From Burhinus oedicnemus (Eukaryota > Chordata > Aves > Charadriiformes > Burhinidae), in the NCBI GenBank assembly GCA_008921705.1, contig VFFE01007669.1, positions 3,921,601-3,985,600 on the forward strand: 64,000 bases of DNA. Reading direction: 5' to 3'. The notes beneath the pieces are model-generated. The model was not told the origin of the DNA, did not search any database, and saw only the letters and a list, made by a program, of their open reading frames with translations. Each line of letters begins with the position of its first letter. Within the stretch, counting starts at the first letter, position 1. Positions 51,501 to 61,300 of this stretch are shown here, one piece after another. A program made the translations under genes and the position numbers.

Positions 51501-54500
51501 TACATTTTAAGATTTCTTTACAAAGCTGACTACTCAGAAGGTGTCAGATGTATTCAGTGGCTAGGCAAAGGAGATACACCTTCCAAAGCTGTTCGTTTTC
51601 TATGCAGTTATTGTTTGTCTAAATAGTACAATTTAGGTATCTTCCTGCAGTCAAATAGTGATAGGTTTGCACTGGCAAAAACACGCTGCTATCTAGAATT
51701 GGTTCAAAAAGTCAAACAAATACAATCTCACTAAACAAAGCTGTATAAAATAATTGTGTAATGGTACATGCACAGACCTTGAAAAGTTCGAAAACCATGT
51801 GATAGAGATGTGATGGCACGTACACCACTTGCATAGGCTGTCCTGTTGATTTAGCTGGAGAAAAGAGAGTCTAAGTAATTAAATAGCAAACTAGGTATCT
51901 TTTATTCATTCCTGCAGTAATTCAAAATGTATATTTGTATTGCTGAATTTACAAGAGAAGAAAAATTTGAACAGAAATCTTTTGAAAAGTTGTATGTTAA
52001 TCAAAAGTCATACTCAAGATTTTCAAATGTGCTTGCTGCTTTAGAAATTAATCTTAAAACCCACTGTGGCATCACGGGTTAGGGCATATAACAGTTGCTT
52101 TCTAATACCTATGAGGAGTTTATCATGAAGATAGGGTCAGGCTCTTCAAGTAGTGGGAGAACAAGAAACAGTGAGTGTAAGATGAAATAAGAGAGACTCA
52201 GACTGAATATAGAGAAAAACTTTTTCCCCATGACAGTTAAACATTGAAACAGGCTATCCAGAGATGTTATGTAGTTGTCATCCTTGGAGGATTTGTAAGA
52301 CCAAACTGGATAAAGCCCTGAGCAACCTGGTCTGACCTCGCAGCTGTCCCTGCTTCAAGCAGGAGGTCAGGCTAGAAACCTCCGGAGGTCCATCCCAACC
52401 TGAATTATCTTATGATCCTATAACGCACCAAACAGTAACTACAGCACAGCCTATTCTTGGATTCATTTAGAAATTAGCTGATTTCTAACAAGAAACCTTA
52501 ACAAAAATTATATAGACAATTCAAACTATAAAACTGGTATAGTTTGCAAACTTTTTTTAAAGAATAAATTGTAGAAAATATAGCATGGGAACACGTTCAT
52601 TATATCAAAAATTAAGGAAAGGTTGCTCAGAAAATTCTGCTGGCTCTTAAGGTTCTTTCAGTTCAACAAATTAATAATTTCTCACCAGACTATCAGTGAC
52701 CAGGGCTTTATGAACATAAATGTTGAAGGCTAGTGATGTCAAAAGATCTAGAACAAATTATGTGTCCAGCAAAAATAAAAGGGGGGAGTGGGAGTGGAAA
52801 TCACCCTTTGAACTATGTCAGGTTCCTGTCCTCAGGTTAACCGCTTCCCTCTGTGCCTCCACCACCAGATCCCATGCCTAAGGTTTAAATAATGGTCTCC
52901 ACTCTCAGCTGTGGGCAAGGAATGTGCATTTGGCCTGAATCAGGTTTAACTCACCTTCACAATTCATTGAGCAAAAGGTCACTCCTTTTATAAAAACTGA
53001 ACTATTTGTTCTGGCTTCTGGAGCACCATTAAATGACTCCTCAGTACAGAGAAGTAGCTAGCATGACAGTGATCCGACAAATGTTTTTAGTATCACGGTT
53101 AAAAGATGGAGAGAGGTAAACCTTTTAACCTAGATACAGAATGACAGGTACAGTAGGAAGAAGGATCTAGAAAGGGTAGTCAAGGCCACACCTTTGCCTT
53201 TAGCTTCATAGGCCAAGTTACTGTGGCTGCACTTGGGCTTTCGCAATTACTAGTAGAAGCAATTTGCCTGCTTGTTTTTGTAAGTCTGTCCGAACTTGAC
53301 ATTTAGTATCCTGAAAAGTACTCTAGTGAGTAGCGTCAGAAAGGCTCTTTAGCATTCAGCAGGACTATGAGGACAATAGCTGACCTCGGAGTTCAAAACA
53401 ACACAGTTTCATGTCAGCCAATGGGTTCAAATAACTTTTACCACAACTTGAGTGTACTGTATCTAATTACAACTACAAGAACATAATAGCTGAATAAGCA
53501 AGAGAAATTAGAATGGAATGTTTAGGATAACTCTTCAAGTGTCACAAGAAATGCAGAGAGGGTGAGATGCAATAGACAGCGTAGGGGGAAGACGTATAAG
53601 AAACCTTGGGGAGGGAAGGAGGCTGCTAAAATCTGTTGTATCAACAGCTGTAGTGTCAAAACCTTTTCTACTGGTTTCAGTTTTCTAATTAAAGGGATGA
53701 ATAGGGAAAGCCTTCTGCCAGATTTAAAACCAAAAAAAAAAAAAAGCAAAAAAACTATTTATGACAGTAGATACAGAGAACACATCAACTACAAGAAAAG
53801 TGGAAGGAGAACACTTCACCACCAGCTACTTTAGAAGAAGCCATCACTACATTCAAGAGTGCCTCATCCCATATTCACTTACCATTCAACTCTTCAAGGA
53901 TGAGTTCTGGAGAGCTCATGTAATATAAATCACAAAGTCTCTTGGCACTTTCATAGCCATCTATAATAAAAACACAGAAAGTTACATTTCCCCCTCCACT
54001 TTTTTTTTCCTCCTTTACAGTTTGCCAAAAAGAGAAACAAAAATTGAAAACACTGTGCACTGTCAGGGAGATTTTGTATTTTCTCACAAAAACTGGGTTT
54101 ATAGGGAAAAGTGACAAAACTGTATTACACTTCAAATGAAACTTCTGCTCCAGGTAGGAAAGAACTAAACAGTATAAGAATATCAAGACGTGTATTGGCT
54201 CTTAATATAGACATTCATGTAAGTTTTCAGGATTCTTGTTCTTATCTGCTGAATTTACCTCTAATAACTTCAACAACATTGCAGCTAGGATCAATGCTTC
54301 CAATGTGTTTTGGATGAGCTGGATTAATTTTCCCACCAAACAGTAACGCTGCCAAAAAAGAAAACATTATTTTATACCAAATATAATTTTATATTTTTAG
54401 TTGGTGTCTTCAGTTTTGCTAAATATAAATGTATAGGCAATCTATAATTCAAATCTTCACCATACTTGAAAGCCTACTATTAATAAATATTTTAAGAATT

Positions 54501-57500
54501 GTACTAAGAATGAGTTTATAAATAGCAAGGCAAATAGCATACTCCTAAGAAGCACTTAAGTACACATTAAGCACTTAAAAATGAAAGGAAAATATACTGA
54601 CATAGTACAGGTGTCATTTCCCCTCCTTTCAACAATGGCACTTACAGTGTTGATTAAGGAGCATTCTAATTGAAATGCGACTCATGTAGAAACGGTCTAA
54701 AAAATACTGCACATTCTGTGAGGTCACTGGATCAATGCCAAAGCTTTCCTTGTACTCTATTACTCCTTGAGCCATCGTAGGAATTACATCATTGTGTCGA
54801 TTCCGAATTTTTATCACAGTGTCTGTAAAACTAAAATTAATATATTGTTAGTATTTCACTTTCAAGTGAATGTAATATTCTGGCAGATAGAGTATCTGCC
54901 TACAAAAATGAAGACCATTATGTACAGAAATATCACAGGTCTGCCTACAGCAATAAGATGAATGGTCATTCTTTACAGCGTATTTCAAGCCACTAGCATT
55001 GAAACAATCCATAATCAACCATTATCGATTACTTATAAAATTAATATTTATTTATTATCTTGATTACTGCCAAGAAAAAGACAAAACTGTGCCAACTAGT
55101 CCCATGCAGATCATGCCATGCCCGTCAAATGGCAGTTATGGTCAGCCAATGATGACCAAACTACTCTACAGGTGAAAAGTTCCATACATTAGTTCCAACA
55201 TTACAAGTAAGGAATTGGTAGACATTTGGTCATAGCTTCTTCAGTGTAACAAAAAAAGACCTGACCAGAATGATAGGGCATAAAAGTGCTTTGTTTCTTC
55301 TTTTAATGTACCCTCCTTTTAGGGACAAGGGGTGACGTTACTGCAATTCTTACGTAAAGACTGGAGATAGCTGGAATTTTTCTTAAGCTATCATTTTCTT
55401 GCCAGTCTTTCTACATAATATTAACTTAAGTGACAGCAAATCCTTACCTATGAATAGCCCCTGAATCTTCTGAGCTTTTGTCCTTAAAGTCAAGGATCTC
55501 CTGAAGACTTTGGACATACCTTTAAATGAAAGAAACATGACAAAGACCAATTCTAATACGTCTCCCCAGATCCCTTTGGTTAGCAATCTATGATCTTCCA
55601 AGGCTGCTTGTTTCCAAATCATTGAATTTGATATATCCCATTGACTATCCCCTGTGAATTTTGTTAGATCCTTTTGAATCTATTTATGATGTTTTCTTCC
55701 AAAATTTCCAGAGCAATGAATTCCACAATTTAATTAGAATGCATAAAAGATCCTCCTTGTGTTTTAAACCCAGTAGGTGATTGCTTATTTGCAGCCCCAG
55801 CGAGTTCCTGTTATTAGAAAATCTTCCCAGCTTGTTCATGATTTAAGTATTTCTACCGTCTCTTTTCTTAGATGTGTATTTTCTAAGCTGAAGAATTCTA
55901 TTTGGTTTCTCCTCACGTAGAAATTGTTCCAACCCTCCGATTATCCCTCTTGGTCTTTTCTGTTCAGGATGGAGTGACTAAAACTGCATGCAATTCAGAG
56001 GAATAATGGGCTAACACAGTGGTACAATTATATTCCTCCCCATTTGTTACTCAGTTCCTAACACTATTTGCCTTCTTGCCCATCAAATGACATATTCAGA
56101 AAAATATCCCCAGTAGCATCAAAATTTCTTTTCCCATCGTAAGCAAGCATACAGGGAGAGGAAGTTCCTCTCTGTGATCTACTTTGCATTTGTCCAAGTG
56201 GAATTCATTTCCCATTTGATCAATGTCATTTAGTGTCATGAGAATGTAAGCATTCCTGTTTTCATTAAAAGCCTTCATCTTCATTGATAGCTCTTTTTAT
56301 ATTCAGTCATCTAATCAATCCCACTTATTCACTGGCAGATTTTCCGTTCTCTTTAACTTTAAAAGCCTTTCCAGATAGCCACGTGCCTTTAGCAGTTGCC
56401 AAGCAATGTCTTTGTTTTGCTTTCATCTTACAAAAGTTCATGCTTATGTGTAAGTTCCTCACTTGAAAGCAAATTTTACTTCTCAAAGGGTGTCTTTTTT
56501 ATTTTAATAGCCTCATATTCTTTCTGATGTTTTACATAATTTGGCTTCGGGAGCTTCCTATTGCTCTTTCTTCATATGTTCTACACCTTTACTCTCAATC
56601 TGCAATAACTTGTCTTTTAAATGGTTTCTACTATCTTTTGCAAGGATTTTGTGCATTTGCCTGCTTCTGTTGGTTTCTTCAACTAACTTCATTGTTCTGG
56701 TGGATTTTTGTTTTTACTGAATTCTCATAAATTACTATCTGCACTACTTAATGATTTTTAATTCCCTTGTGGGTTCTCTAATTGCTCCTAAAGGTTTTTT
56801 TCCAAGTCTGTAAATTTAGTTTCTGATTTATGTCACATTGGGATATTTACTCAGTCTAAGTAAGTGATGTTCATGTAACAAGCACATAAAATGTTCTTTC
56901 TATAGAAGAGAATGAGTTCCTCCAACTTCTGTATATGCAGAAGATCACCCTTAAAGGTATGAAACAACACTGTTCTTACCAGCTCTGCACCAGCTGAACT
57001 GAAGGTGTTCTTAGGAGGTTGTCTGGAAGCAGGCTTATCTCCTTCATTATGTTTGCTAATCTCACAGGCAACTCTTGTCGCAGAAACATAAATGAAGTCT
57101 TTTCACAAGCATTTTCAGATCCTAAGACCAAAATAAATACATGACAACATCAGAATAAAGTCAGTACTGGTGGAGAACTACACAAACTCTTACTTTCTTG
57201 CATAAGAGGTCTATGGTTTTGTTTTAAAGTTGACTCAGCAAGTCTGGTAAGCCAATATTTCTTTCATGGCAGCGGCCCATTTATATTTCAAAATGTAAAT
57301 TCATATTGAAACCTACCAGCCCTGTTGTGGTAACGAGAATCTTCAATATATAGAGAGTAACTAGTGCAAGAGTTGTAGACCCATGCTATTCAACTTTAAA
57401 TATCGCTTCTATCCATGTAAATCATTCATTTTATTTGCAGCAAACACTGACTGTAACTAGCACTGATCAAACAGTATGTCATTCTGAGCATGTCAGAGAG

Positions 57501-60500
57501 GCAGAAGAAGCCAGCACAGGAAACTATGGGAAGGACACTTGAGAAAGCATCACGGTCCTGTACACCCTGCTTGATCACCGATCTTACTGAATCACTGTAA
57601 CTCATATTGGACACTTTCAGAAAATAAATACTGTAATATTTATCTCTTTTTCAGCTAGATCTGTTGTAGTTTAAACTCAGTGTCTTACAACAACAGAAGA
57701 CAAGATTAATGAACTCACATGAATACTGAGAGAGAAATGAAAGTAGGACAGCTACTGTGCTTAGTCATTACAATAGTAGTTCTCCCATACATTTACCTTT
57801 TAATTTTTTTTACATTTTCAAAAGCTAGAAGCTAAATTACTGCATCTGTTGATAACTGACCTGTCCTTTTATAAGGACAGGTGTCATCTGTGTGGGTGGC
57901 AATTAAATGTGGTTATTAAGATCAAGACCTAAATTTACTCCCACAATGCTCATTTTACTAGGCGAGAAAGGAGGATCTGGAGTGAGGAAGAGGCTAAGAA
58001 ATTATGTACTTTATTCTCAGCCAGACTTCTTTCTAGACTTCAAGAGTGTCATGTAAACAGCATCTGAACTTACTAACCTGTTCATCTGCTGCAGTGAAGT
58101 ACATACCTCAGGCTTGGTGTTTCACAACAGGTAACTCCTAAAAATTAACTCTGGTGTTTCTGCTCAGTTCACTTCTTCCATTTGGCAAGGGGGAGTTGGG
58201 GAAGAACACGAAAGGAAAGGACGTGGGAAAAGAGGAAGCTAAGAGTGTCTTAAACAGGAAAAATCTTCACCAAATTGAAAAGGAGTACTTTAGTTTAATG
58301 CATCCAGACTCAGATATGTCATAAACAACACTGATGAGAGAATGCCAGTTAACTTAATAAAAAATTGAATAGTTTACAAGAAATTCCTCCCCAGTGACAC
58401 TTACCAGTATTAAGCGTTGTCTACATATGACCTCTGCCCAGAAACCTTTCATTCTTCTCCCTAGTCAGATTGCGTTTCAGGCATGACTGTTACTGGCCTT
58501 TCCCTTTTCTCAGGCAAAATTCCATGAACAAGTCAGATTGAAGGTATTAGAATGTAAAGATAATCTTCAAATGCCTCATATACTCAGCAAATGACATTCC
58601 ACAAATTAGTTTTGTATCTGGAGGCCGTATCTTTGTAATCCTGGGTCAAATATGGAAGACAGCTTAGGGTAAGCAAGACTTCAGTGAATGGGCAAGAATT
58701 TGTTTCCCTGTGCAGCTATGGTCTATGTAGGCAAAGAATCGGTAAGACTCCTACAGAAAATCCTGTGCCCTTATAACCCAAGATATGACTGATGTATATG
58801 ATCCACACCTAAATTTGCTTATGGAGTATTTCATTTGCGAGATCAAAACCTGGAGGAACCAGAAGCAGACTTTTTTTTCTTTAAAGTTACCATTACCAGA
58901 TTTTATTTCCTCTTTGACTGCTCTCACTCTAGAGAAAGGAGCCAAAAAAATCCCCACCGAAAACAGCATCATATTGTAATGGCTACAGAATGTCTTACAG
59001 ACAAATACTCTCTCAGTGTTGCACTCTGCTCTTTTTTTGCCTTTGTTATCACAGTTTTTACTACCAGTTACTAAATCCTGAAGCAAAAAAGAGGGCAAAA
59101 AAAAAAAAGTTTTCAAGATTACCCTACCTTATGTTCAGATACTGACAGCAAAAAAGTAGCCTAACTTGACATGAGGAAATACTATGCCTTGAAAATAAAC
59201 ACTGATTTTAAGGTAAGCATTATTTTATTGGTATTTTAGTGTTAAAATAATACAGGTCAAAGCAAACTCTGAATTGCAAAATTCTTTGCTTAAAAGTATG
59301 GTAGCAGCAGCATATATGGTGGGGTTCCTGTACAAATCTGGAGTTTTAAATACTGGATACATTTTATTGCAATGTATGAAATGTTGAATAGATGGATGAA
59401 GTGACAGCGGATAGTTAAGAGAAACTTTTCTTTGTAAGTCTTCCTACTTATACAAAGTCTGGGGTTCTAGGATTAGTTCCCAGTTATGTTTTACTTACAA
59501 AGACGTAAAAAGCATTACCACTAGTTAAATGTTTATATACAACATTTATGTAAACATTTACGCCTCGGGTACGGAAACAGAACGTACTATAGTATGGCTC
59601 CGTCCCCAGGCTTTGAAAATGTTTCTCGGTGTGACTTACAGGACCTTTCTCTGTGTAGCCTTTGCTCTGAAGCAGAACAGAACAATCCCTGCGATTCCTT
59701 TTGTTTCCAAGCAGTCAGTCAAACCTGGGAGCACACACTACCAGTGGTTTTAGTGCGGAGCCTTCAGACCGAGCGAGCGTGCTGTTCCCCACTTGCTCAT
59801 TCTCAAGGCTAGATTCCCAGCCCTCCGGGATGGCTCTTGGTGTTTGCGTCCTGCTCCTTCTCTCGCACATCGCCCAAAACACCAGCGTGGGGGGAAGGCG
59901 TTTTTGCGGGGCACAGAGGTGTGGCTGAGGAGCCGCGACGATTGCTTGCAGCTCCTCGGGGCCGGCTCAGGTTCAGCGTTTCTTGTGTTTGCTCTACCTT
60001 AAAAGGTTGCACGCTGCTACCTTGCAAAAGGCTTAACAAATTTCACCTTTCTGAGTCACCACTCTAACAGTATCAGTTGTCACCACTGTCCCCACCCTCT
60101 CCCCAACGCCGCCGGTTTTGCAGAAGAAAACAGACTACTTCTGCCATGCCAAAAAACTGGAGTTTTTCAGCTGGATTTCAACCTTGCCACAGTTCCAGTC
60201 TCCGGGGAAGGAGCCGACTGGGCGCCCTTCTCCCGGAAGGAAGCGGAGCCTTTTTCTGCCAAAAAGGACAGTATTAAGAAGTGATAAACAACAGCAGGGG
60301 AACGCGGCAGCGCTGACACGGGGGGAGCTGGGGGGAGCTGGTGGCCGCGCCGGAGCCGCCCCGCTCCTCACAAGCACCTGCGGGCAGCGCGGCGGGGGCG
60401 GCGGGGACTCACCGAAGTCCAGGAACTGCTTCATGGAGAGCGGCGAGGGGGAGAAGCGCGAGTAGTAGTCCACCTGCTGCGGGATGCTGCCCGGGGAGGC

Positions 60501-60530
60501 GCCGCGCAGCAGGGCGCGCAGCAGCCTCAT
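48397..60530 (-). CDS. PDK1: Pyruvate dehydrogenase kinase 1, mitochondrial, 11 coding exons
   Basis: Phosphorylates and switches off the E1-alpha subunit of pyruvate dehydrogenase in the mitochondrial matrix, moving pyruvate away from the TCA cycle. The 11 exons join to 408 residues: a short presequence, the four-helix domain (RNRHND with His123), then the GHKL ATP-binding domain with the N box (FELFKNAMRAT, Asn255), G1 box DRGGG (290-294), G2 box [10 protein letters not shown] (326-335) and the C-terminal DW motif (391-392). I call PDK1 rather than PDK2-4 because of [46 protein letters not shown]...[18 protein letters not shown] and the ending DMTTFRS. Human PDK1 is 436 residues; the difference lies in the presequence. 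The gene converges on the neurabin-like gene. Human PDK1 is a HIF-1 target. Confidence 0.97.
48667..48780 (-). CDS. PDK1: PDK1 exon 10
   Basis: Acceptor TGGACCAG. Encodes [20 protein letters not shown] and [18 protein letters not shown]. Contains the G2 box and ATP lid end. Donor AAG|GTATGA, phase 0. Confidence 0.97.
49939..50049 (-). CDS. PDK1: PDK1 exon 9
   Basis: Acceptor TTGTACCAG. Encodes [20 protein letters not shown] then [17 protein letters not shown]. Contains the G1 box. Human has VPLRKID; here it is VPMRKID. Donor TTG|GTATGC, phase 0. Confidence 0.97.
51001..51099 (-). CDS. PDK1: PDK1 exon 8
   Basis: Acceptor ATTGCAG. Encodes [20 protein letters not shown] and [13 protein letters not shown]. 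Includes the catalytic N-box Asn. Donor AAG|GTACCC, phase 0. Confidence 0.97.
51778..51854 (-). CDS. PDK1: PDK1 exon 7
   Basis: Acceptor TTTTCTCCAG. Encodes [20 protein letters not shown] and FELFK, the start of the ATP-binding N box. Donor AAG|GTCTGT is GT but weak at +3; phase 0. Confidence 0.95.
52120..52425 (+). mobile_element. Diverged CR1 LINE 3' fragment
   Basis: Recognisable CR1 3' layout in + orientation: a region like GACTGGATATTAGGAAGAAATT (here GACTGAATATAGAGAAAAAC), then GATAAAGCCCTGAGCAACCTGGTCTGACC and a degenerate end TTATCTTATGATCCTAT. More mutated than the other two copies. It lies in the PDK1 intron between exons 6 and 7. Confidence 0.8.
53883..53960 (-). CDS. PDK1: PDK1 exon 6
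   Basis: Acceptor TTATTATAG. Encodes [20 protein letters not shown] then LEELN. Donor ATG|GTAAGT, phase 1. Confidence 0.96.
54259..54348 (-). CDS. PDK1: PDK1 exon 5
   Basis: Acceptor TTTGGCAG. Encodes [20 protein letters not shown] and SCNVVEVIR. The loop INPAHP is closer to the PDK2/PDK3 loop (TNPxHP) than to human PDK1. Donor GAG|GTAAAT, phase 1. Confidence 0.95.
54646..54830 (-). CDS. PDK1: PDK1 exon 4
   Basis: Acceptor AATTTTAG. Encodes [20 protein letters not shown] and on to [11 protein letters not shown]. Contains the conserved His of RNRHND. Donor CT|GTAAGT, phase 1. Confidence 0.97.
55448..55519 (-). CDS. PDK1: PDK1 exon 3
   Basis: Acceptor TTTAAAG; 72 nt encoding [20 protein letters not shown] then AIH. 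Donor TAG|GTAAGG, phase 2. Matches the human PDK1 segment SLQELLDFKDKSAED. Confidence 0.95.
55520..56979 (-). other. PDK1: PDK1 intron 2
   Basis: 1.46 kb; nearly half is the ancient CR1/L3-like remnant at about 55630-56270. The rest shows nothing recognisable. Confidence 0.65.
55630..56270 (-). mobile_element. Ancient CR1/L3-like LINE remnant
   Basis: The + strand shows the ordered landmarks, in antisense, of an old amniote CR1/L3-type ORF2: TTCCACAATTTAATTA, AAGCTGAAGAATTC, CCTCACGTAG...TTGTTCCAACCCTCCGATTAT, CTTTTCTGTTCAGGATGGAG and TTTGCATTTGTCCAAGTGGA...ATTTCCCATTTGATCAATGTC. The open frames are broken. It lies in PDK1 intron 2. Confidence 0.65.
56980..57121 (-). CDS. PDK1: PDK1 exon 2
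   Basis: Acceptor GGTCTTAG. Encodes [20 protein letters not shown] and [20 protein letters not shown], then VQLVQSW. Donor CTG|GTAAGA, phase 2. Confidence 0.97.
57122..60412 (-). other. PDK1: PDK1 intron 1
   Basis: 3.3 kb. GC content rises from about 59.7 kb towards exon 1. No further exon; overlapping open frames at 59.5-60.3 kb are of uneven composition and unlike any family I know. Confidence 0.6.
60413..60530 (-). CDS. PDK1: PDK1 exon 1
   Basis: ATG at 60530. Encodes [20 protein letters not shown] then [18 protein letters not shown], the PDK signature start. An Arg/Leu presequence of about 20 residues replaces the longer one of human PDK1. Donor TTCG|GTGAGT, phase 1. Confidence 0.96.
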
Positions 60531-61140
60531 GGCGCGGCTCTCGTCCCCCCCTCAGCTCGCCTCAGCCCAGCCCGGCCGCCATTTCCCGCCACGCCAGCTC
60601 CCCCAGCCCCTGTCCAGGCCGCGGCCTCCTCCGCCGCGCGGCCGGGAGGAGGTGCCCGAAGGGGTGGGTGTCTCCTCCCGGCCCAGCCCCACGCAGCGGC
60701 GACGGGGCGGAGGAGAGGGCGGCTCCGAAGGAGCGGGGCGGGGGCGCCCGGAGCAGCCCGGCCCCCGCGGGCAGGGTCGTAAGCCCCTGAGGTGGCCGCT
60801 CACGCTGCCCCGGCTGTCCGCCAGCAGAAGGCGGCACTCGCTTCCCGGAGGAGCCCAGCTTCGGACAGGTACGGTGGTGTTACGGGGGCGAGTGCTCACC
60901 AGCCCCCGGGGCGGGAAGCCATGAGGGGACCGGAGGCAGCGCCCGCTCCGGACGGAGGGGTGGTGGGCGTGAGGGGCGGGCGGTGGTGGCCGGCACCGCG
61001 GGGGCCGTGCGGCGAGCGGCGTATGCGCTCCGGTAGCGAGGCGGAAAGGTGCCCACGCATCGGTGTCGGCACTCCGCCGCGGAAGGGTTATCTGGGAGGG
61101 TGGCCGCTGGGTACACAGCGCGCTTCCCCCGCCGCGGTCT

Positions 61141-61164
61141 GGGTCCGGGTCCGGGTCCGGGTCA
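61141..61164. repeat. Hexamer tandem repeat (GGGTCC)4, last copy GGGTCA
   Basis: Four hexamers in the PDK1 CpG island. Short and possibly length-variable. Confidence 0.8.
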
Positions 61165-61300
61165 GACGGGCAGAGGCCCGTGAGGAGCGGGGGGCCCCTC
61201 GATGGCAGCGGGGACTCGGGCTCCCGGCGTCGCTTACCTGCAGGGCTGAAACGGGAGCACCGGCTTTACTCATACCGCTGCCGGCTGGCGTGAGGGCAGA

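Larger units (their letters stand above)
48781..53882 (-). other. PDK1: PDK1 introns between exons 6 and 10
   Basis: Between the listed exons the DNA is AT-rich and noncoding. The only element recognised is the diverged CR1 at 52120-52425 in the 2-kb intron before exon 7. Confidence 0.6.
60180..61300 (-). promoter_or_regulatory. PDK1: CpG-island promoter of PDK1
   Basis: GC- and CpG-rich block covering exon 1 and 0.8 kb upstream, with GC boxes (60733, 60906, 60972) and several RCGTG cores that could bind HIF (for example 60967). Farther upstream two inverted CCAAT boxes lie at 61555-61559 and 61587-61591. On the - strand CTGCAG|GTAAGC (exon end at 61238) could close an alternative first exon; on the + strand GGACAG|GTACGG (exon end at 60868) could belong to a divergent transcript. 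No transcription start is certain. Confidence 0.7.

Noticed and set aside
59529..60277. Several overlapping + strand open frames before PDK1 exon 1
   Set aside because: They overlap in different frames, lack recognisable domains and fall in the GC-rising part of PDK1 intron 1.
48397..60530. PDK2, PDK3 or PDK4 as the identity of the kinase
   Set aside because: Diagnostic stretches such as EHNADR...[18 protein letters not shown] and the terminus DMTTFRS fit PDK1; only the short presequence and the INPAHP loop lean towards PDK2/PDK3.
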